This document shows, in pieces, positions 37,709-40,684 of a stretch of 40,684 nucleotides of DNA (positions are counted from its first letter, which is position 1; the number at the start of each line of letters is the position of its first letter). Source of the stretch: JBGSUE01 sp041753515 (GTDB lineage Bacteria > Patescibacteriota > Microgenomatia > UBA10105 > UBA927); contig JBGSUE010000016.1 of the NCBI GenBank assembly GCA_041753515.1, positions 1 through 40,684 on the forward strand, read 5' to 3'. A program made the translations under genes and the position numbers. Under the pieces are notes generated by a model, which was not told where the DNA came from, did not search any database, and saw only the letters and a list, made by a program, of their open reading frames with translations.

Positions 37709-37814
37709 AAAAAAACCCTCCATAAAGAGGGAATTTCGAAGATTTCAGCTACCTTACTGAAAAATGATCTTCTTCCCTCGGTAGGACTTATGGAAGCCTA
37801 CTGTCTTTAGGACA
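37709..37814 (-). ncRNA. Ribosomal protein L10 leader
   Basis: The minus-strand leader reads CCTAAAGACAGTAGGC ... GTCCTACCGAGGG, which matches the conserved core of the L10 leader RNA (GTAGG/CCTAC stem with flanking ACAG and CCGAGG), bound by L10-L12 for feedback control. After a CAGTAAGGTAGCTG region comes a CCCTC/GAGGG hairpin (37731-37716) whose 3' arm is the ribosome site and whose T-run ends at the ATG. Confidence 0.85.
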
Positions 37815-37820
37815 AAAGAA

Positions 37821-37849
37821 AGTATAGCAGAACGATTATTAGATTTCAA
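37821..37849 (-). promoter_or_regulatory. rplJL promoter
   Basis: Minus strand TTGAAA (37849-37844), 17 nt, TATACT (37826-37821) preceded by TGC. The -35 lies inside the end of rplA (stop at 37839). Confidence 0.85.
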
Positions 37850-38720
37850 CCTTAATCCCCGGGCCCATGGTGGAGGTCAGGGTAAGTTTGGATATTTTTG
37901 ATGCGCCAATGGTATCAATGACTGCTTTAATGTTTTCCGCTATTTTTTTATTGTCAAACGATACTTTTCCGATCGAGAGATGAATGATTGGATTATTTGG
38001 TTCCGATTTGTAGTTTACCTGTCCGCCGGCCATTTCTTTTGCTTTTTTCTCCGGCTCGGGTGACACGGTACCGTTTTTCGGATTTGGCATGAGGCCGCGT
38101 GGACCAAGTAGTTTTGCATATTTGGCAAGCTTGGGCATTATAGAGGGATGGGCGATAAGTATGTCGAAGTTGATCGTGCCTTTTTCGATGTCAGACAGGA
38201 CCGTGTCGTCGGCAATGGCGACTCTTACCTCTTTACCTGTGCCATGAGGTAGACGCATTATGCCGCGGAAGTTTTTATCGCCGGTGATATTTTTTGTATC
38301 TAGGTTGACGTGGAGTTCTACGGTACCGTCAAACGACGCGTACTGTGTTTTTTTCATAAGGTCCACAGCGTCTTTCACGGGATACAGTTTTGATTTGTCC
38401 ACCATCCCGCGCATTTCCTTATACCTCTTCGACCGTTGTTTCGTTTTTACTTCTTTCTCCTTGGTACTTTTCCCTGCCTTGCCGGCAGGCAGGCCTTTTT
38501 CCTTAGTACTTTCACCTTTCTCCACTTTTTCGACGAGTTTCTTAAACTCCGGCTTGATATCCGTGCCCTCAACAACCGCGGTGCGTTCGCCGCCCTTGAG
38601 GCCTACGCCGGCTACTTTGGCCTTTTTGGCCTTTTTCGTATCACGACGGGCTTGCGCCTTTCGTTTTGCTTCTTTTTCCGATTTTTCATCGCCCATCACG
38701 GCGGAGCGTATTTTTCCCAT
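37839..38720 (-). CDS. rplA: Ribosomal protein L1 with ~90-residue N-terminal extension
   Basis: 293 residues. The canonical L1 starts near residue 92 (KRYKEMRGMVDKSKLYPVKDAVDLMKKT) and shows GTVELHVNLD, HGTGKEVRVAI, LGPRGLMPNPKNGTVSP and the final SSTMGPGIKV-like TSTMGPGIKVEI. L1 binds 23S rRNA at the exit-site stalk and can repress its own operon. The extra N-terminal ~90 residues are Lys/Glu/Ala-rich and include KGLPAGKAGKSTKEK, encoded by the inserted palindrome at 38473-38495. It starts 2 nt after rplK, with AAGGA in the rplK end. Confidence 0.96.
   Translation of the reverse strand: MGKIRSAVMGDEKSEKEAKRKAQARRDTKKAKKAKVAGVGLKGGERTAVVEGTDIKPEFKKLVEKVEKGESTKEKGLPAGKAGKSTKEKEVKTKQRSKRYKEMRGMVDKSKLYPVKDAVDLMKKTQYASFDGTVELHVNLDTKNITGDKNFRGIMRLPHGTGKEVRVAIADDTVLSDIEKGTINFDILIAHPSIMPKLAKYAKLLGPRGLMPNPKNGTVSPEPEKKAKEMAGGQVNYKSEPNNPIIHLSIGKVSFDNKKIAENIKAVIDTIGASKISKLTLTSTMGPGIKVEI
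38473..38495. repeat. GC palindrome in frame in rplA
   Basis: CCTGCCTTGCCGGCAGGCAG plus GCC. On the minus strand it codes GLPAGKAG. The flanks (AAAGTACT...GGTACTTT side) resemble those of the two copies in nusG. Confidence 0.8.
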
Positions 38721-38722
38721 AG

Positions 38723-39151
38723 TTATCCTTCTACTTTTACTCCCATACTTTTGGCAGTTCCGGCAATCACTTTTACAGCAGCCTCAACACTTGTCGTATT
38801 TAAATCAGGGAGTTTGTCTTTTGCAATCTGCTCGACTTGGGTTTTTGAAAGGGTTCCGGCAAATTCGCGTCCTGCTTTCCCGGATCCTTTATCGACTCCC
38901 AGCATTTTCAGAATCATTTTTGCAACCGGCGGAAGTTTCGTGACGAAGGTAAACGTGCGGTCTTCAAATACCGTAATGACAGCAGGAATTGTTTGGCCTT
39001 TCAGTTTTGCAGTCCTCTCGTTGTATGCCTTGATAAACTCCATGATGGGCAGACCGTGCTGGCCGAGAGCCGGTCCCACCGGAGGAGCTGCCGTTGCCTC
39101 ACCGGCCGGAAGATTCAGTTTGATAAGCGTTTTTATTTTTTTTGCAGCCAT
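38723..39151 (-). CDS. rplK: Ribosomal protein L11
   Basis: 142 residues. Family blocks: KTLIKLNLPAGEATAAPPVGPALGQHGLPIMEF, KGQTIPAVITVFEDRTFTFVTKLPPVAKMIL, GSGKAGREFAGTLSKTQVEQIAKDKLPDLNTTSVEAAVKVIAGTAKSMGVKVEG. L11 is part of the factor-binding centre. The start at 39151 (MAAKKIK) is chosen because the homologous N-terminus begins there; no ribosome site is seen. Upstream, two imperfect copies of ATTGCTNNATTGTTAT abut the start. rplA follows after 2 nt. Confidence 0.97.
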   Translation of the reverse strand: MAAKKIKTLIKLNLPAGEATAAPPVGPALGQHGLPIMEFIKAYNERTAKLKGQTIPAVITVFEDRTFTFVTKLPPVAKMILKMLGVDKGSGKAGREFAGTLSKTQVEQIAKDKLPDLNTTSVEAAVKVIAGTAKSMGVKVEG

Positions 39152-39303
39152 AACAATAGAGCAATATAACAATGTAGCAATTTAACAGGGATCAAATAAG
39201 AGGTTTGAGAGTAAATATACGATGAAATTATAAGTACTCACGAAACCAGTTAATTGGTCTCTCCCTCAGTTCCCCGAGGTATCCCGTACTATATCATAGA
39301 GGG
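39152..39303. other. Leader region of rplKA
   Basis: No gene. On the minus strand there are CCTC/GAGG and ACCA/TGGT hairpins, TATAAT near 39215 as a possible -10, and a 16-bp tandem repeat just before rplK. An L1-binding site may lie here but could not be identified. Confidence 0.4.
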
Positions 39304-40029
39304 TTACAGTTTGGCAACCTGCAGGAAGTCCAGTTCCACCGGCGTTTCCCGTCCGAAGATGGAGACGAGCACTTTCACCTTGCCCTTTTCCTCATCCAGT
39401 GAATCGATTGTTCCCAAAAAGTCGGCAAATGGCCCGTCCACAATCTTGACTGCTTCTCCCACGGAAAATTTTGTTTTGTACTTGGGAGCCTCCTGCTCCA
39501 TAAATTTAAGAATTGTGGTGACTTCTGAGTCGGATATCGGCGTTGGTTTGTTGCCCGTGCCCACAAATGCCGTCACGCCCTGGGTGGTGCGCACAGCCAG
39601 CCATGATTCATCCTCTAAAACCATTTTAACGAGTATGTACCCGGGGAAAATTTTTTCTTTCTGTTCTTCCTTTTTGCCGTGTTTGACGGTGACGATGTTG
39701 CGAGTGGGGACGACAATATCAAAAATCCTGTCCTCAAGTTTCATGGTTTCAATACGCTGTTTGAGGGTTGCCGCTACCTTGTTTTCGTGGCCGGAGTACG
39801 TGTGGACTACGTACCATCGCGCGTTGGGCGGTGCCACGCGTTTGGGTGTTTCTTCTTTTTTTTCTTCTTTCACTTCACCTTTTTCCTCAGTACTTTTTCC
39901 TGCCTTGCCGGCAGGCAGGCCTTTCACCTCAGTACTTTCAGCTTTTCCCTTCGTACTTTCACCTGCCTTGCCGGCAGGCAGGCCTTTCACCTCAGTACTT
40001 TCTCCTTTTACCTTCTTTGTGTCATCCAT
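39304..40029 (-). CDS. nusG: Transcription factor NusG with repeat-built N-terminal tail
   Basis: 241 residues. From residue ~66 the NusG plan is intact: ARWYVVHTYSGHENKVAATLKQRIE (NGN domain), IFDIVVPTRNIVTVKHGKKEEQKEKIFPGYILVKMVLEDESWLAVRTTQGVTAFVG, and a KOW domain (FSVGEAVKIVDGPFADFLGTIDSLDEEKGKVKVLVSIFGRETPVELDFLQV). It links RNA polymerase with pausing, Rho or the ribosome. The first 65 residues are low-complexity, with two copies of STEVKGLPAGKAG-(E/K)-ST encoded by palindromes at 39899-39921 and 39962-39984. AAAGGG precedes the ATG. secE ends 10 nt upstream. Confidence 0.96.
   Translation of the reverse strand: MDDTKKVKGESTEVKGLPAGKAGESTKGKAESTEVKGLPAGKAGKSTEEKGEVKEEKKEETPKRVAPPNARWYVVHTYSGHENKVAATLKQRIETMKLEDRIFDIVVPTRNIVTVKHGKKEEQKEKIFPGYILVKMVLEDESWLAVRTTQGVTAFVGTGNKPTPISDSEVTTILKFMEQEAPKYKTKFSVGEAVKIVDGPFADFLGTIDSLDEEKGKVKVLVSIFGRETPVELDFLQVAKL
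39899..39984. repeat. Two GC palindromes in frame in nusG
   Basis: Identical 23-bp palindromes (CCTGCCTTGCCGGCAGGCAG plus GCC) at 39899-39921 and 39962-39984, inside a 63-bp direct repeat that also carries CTCAGTACTTTC. They code GLPAGKAG on the minus strand. Confidence 0.85.
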
Positions 40030-40039
40030 ATGATCCCTT

Positions 40040-40249
40040 TCATTGAAAAACCAGTGTCGAAATTTTCAGAAACAGCATGTCCGCGCCTCCTACAAAAAAT
40101 GCCACGATGAGCGATATCACGATCACGACGCCGGTCAGTTTCACCGTTTCCGCCCGCGTCGGCCAGTTCACTTTTTTCAGCTCCGCAACGGATTCCTTTA
40201 CAAACTGCACTGGTGCAATTTTTGGCAGTGAGGCAGTTTTGGTTTCCAT
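40040..40249 (-). CDS. secE: Preprotein translocase subunit SecE
   Basis: 69 residues. VQFVKESVAELKKVNWPTRAETVKLTGVVIVISLIVAFFVGGADMLFLKIS is the complete SecE: amphipathic helix, the conserved E-L-K-K-V-x-W-P-(T/S)-R-x-E motif, and one membrane helix. It stabilises SecY in the protein channel. AAGGT lies upstream. nusG follows after 10 nt, the usual order; a tRNA-Trp often seen before secE is absent. Confidence 0.96.
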   Translation of the reverse strand: METKTASLPKIAPVQFVKESVAELKKVNWPTRAETVKLTGVVIVISLIVAFFVGGADMLFLKISTLVFQ

Positions 40250-40263
40250 ACTGTTTTTACCTT

Positions 40264-40539
40264 CTACCGGGAAGTAGATTTTCGCGCAAAATAAAATTCT
40301 TTTAAGCGTTGCGTTAAGAGTCTGCTTCCCTGGCTAGTTTTTAAATACCGTTCTCTTCGAAGCGCGTCATTTTCGTAAAGACATGCTTCATAATAAATAA
40401 GCCTATACGGTTTATATGCTTTTGTCGAGAAATTTTTTCCCTGATTATGTTCTTTTAATCGTTGCTGCAGGTTTTGGGTGAAACCAATGTAACGATAGTT
40501 TTGATATATGCTTTCTATCACGTACACATAAAAGAACAT
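40264..40539 (-). CDS. GIY-YIG domain protein
   Basis: 91 residues. MFFYVYVIESIYQNYRYIGFTQNLQQRLKEHNQGKNFSTKAYKPYRLIYYEACLYENDALRRERYLKTSQGSRLL has the GIY-YIG pattern (Y-V-Y ... Y-I-G, R-x-x-x-H-N-x-G, P-x-x-L-x-Y-x-E, A-x-x-R-E-x-x-L-K). Small stand-alone proteins of this type (UPF0213-like) are common; DNA endonuclease activity is known for relatives such as UvrC and homing enzymes. The gene is enclosed by 21-bp inverted repeats, one of which forms its last codons. Confidence 0.9.
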   Translation of the reverse strand: MFFYVYVIESIYQNYRYIGFTQNLQQRLKEHNQGKNFSTKAYKPYRLIYYEACLYENDALRRERYLKTSQGSRLLTQRLKEFYFARKSTSR

Positions 40540-40565
40540 AATCAGCGCGAAAATTCACTTCCCGG
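40267..40565. mobile_element. Inverted-repeat-bounded GIY-YIG unit
   Basis: Left CCGGGAAGTAGATTTTCGCG+C (40267-40287) and right GCGCGAAAATTCACTTCCCG+G (40545-40565) are complementary with two mismatches. The ~300-bp unit contains only the GIY-YIG gene and sits upstream of secE. Confidence 0.65.
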
Positions 40566-40684
40566 CTTCTAAAAACCCCCTCCCGGGGATATGGATGTAT
40601 GGTATCAAATTGGGTCATAGATGTAAAGTAGCTACAAAGAACAGGCGCCGGGAATACTCCATCCTAAATAGTCGTAAATACAAT

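Noticed and set aside
1..40684. tRNA genes
   Set aside because: No T-loop-like GGTTCGANTCC or complement with matching acceptor arms was found by eye, even upstream of secE.
1..40684. Recoding of TGA (as in some CPR lineages)
   Set aside because: Core genes such as rpiB, tal, rplK and nusG are full length with the standard code, and TGA ends several genes at the expected place.

Overview
The window looks like a chromosome segment of a Patescibacteria/CPR bacterium, most likely of the Microgenomates side. This is inference, from a moderate-GC genome with very short secreted proteins of no recognised family, a non-oxidative pentose-phosphate set with no oxidative genes in view, an archaeal-type CoA enzyme, many small interspersed inverted repeats, and a palindrome that reads GLPAGKAG or PAGRQ inside proteins. 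TGA behaves as a normal stop. I found no tRNA, rRNA or CRISPR array.

Layout. 1-7.2 kb: the tail of a transposase, then small membrane proteins and one large multidomain envelope protein (2858-5119), with nested repeats between 1.4 and 2.4 kb. 7.2-14.7 kb (mostly minus strand): a BrnT/BrnA toxin-antitoxin pair, two cassettes that each pair a secreted beta-rich surface protein with a membrane-anchored DUF916/WxL-interacting-like protein, a lipoprotein, and an HTH/PIN toxin-antitoxin pair. 14.8-19.4 kb: a giant collagen-like surface fibre. 19.5-25 kb: a lipoprotein, a LytR_C-domain protein, rpiB, three look-alike anchored small proteins and a VapBC pair. 25-28 kb: rpe and a transketolase with odd in-frame insertions. 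28-32.2 kb: a lipoprotein region full of structured repeats. 32.2-36.3 kb: a DUF4258/DUF2283 pair, tal, a four-helix-bundle gene in an inverted-repeat cassette, a fused PPAT/GTP-dependent dephospho-CoA kinase, and a galT-like gene. 36.7-40.5 kb (minus): rplL, rplJ, rplA, rplK, nusG, secE and a GIY-YIG gene bounded by inverted repeats.

The core metabolic set (rpiB, rpe, tkt, tal) interconverts pentose and triose/hexose phosphates. The minus-strand secE-nusG-rplKA-rplJL block is the usual bacterial order, with a clear L10 leader. Several genes have a -10 box ending 6-7 nt before the ATG, which suggests leaderless mRNAs beside Shine-Dalgarno-led ones.

The best candidates for something undescribed are: (1) a 131-bp element present twice (28157-28287, 29914-30044) with a compensatory base-pair change and a bistable helix switch, whose 3' end is complementary to a conserved loop downstream of the following lipoprotein genes; (2) a ~50-nt motif present three times (28290, 29784, 32081) with covarying stems, followed in two copies by an intrinsic terminator; (3) a family of 16-24 bp palindromes that have entered intergenic repeats and, in frame, the N-terminal tails of ribosomal protein L1 and NusG; (4) the CoaD-like/DUF359 fusion; and (5) several single-gene units bounded by inverted repeats.
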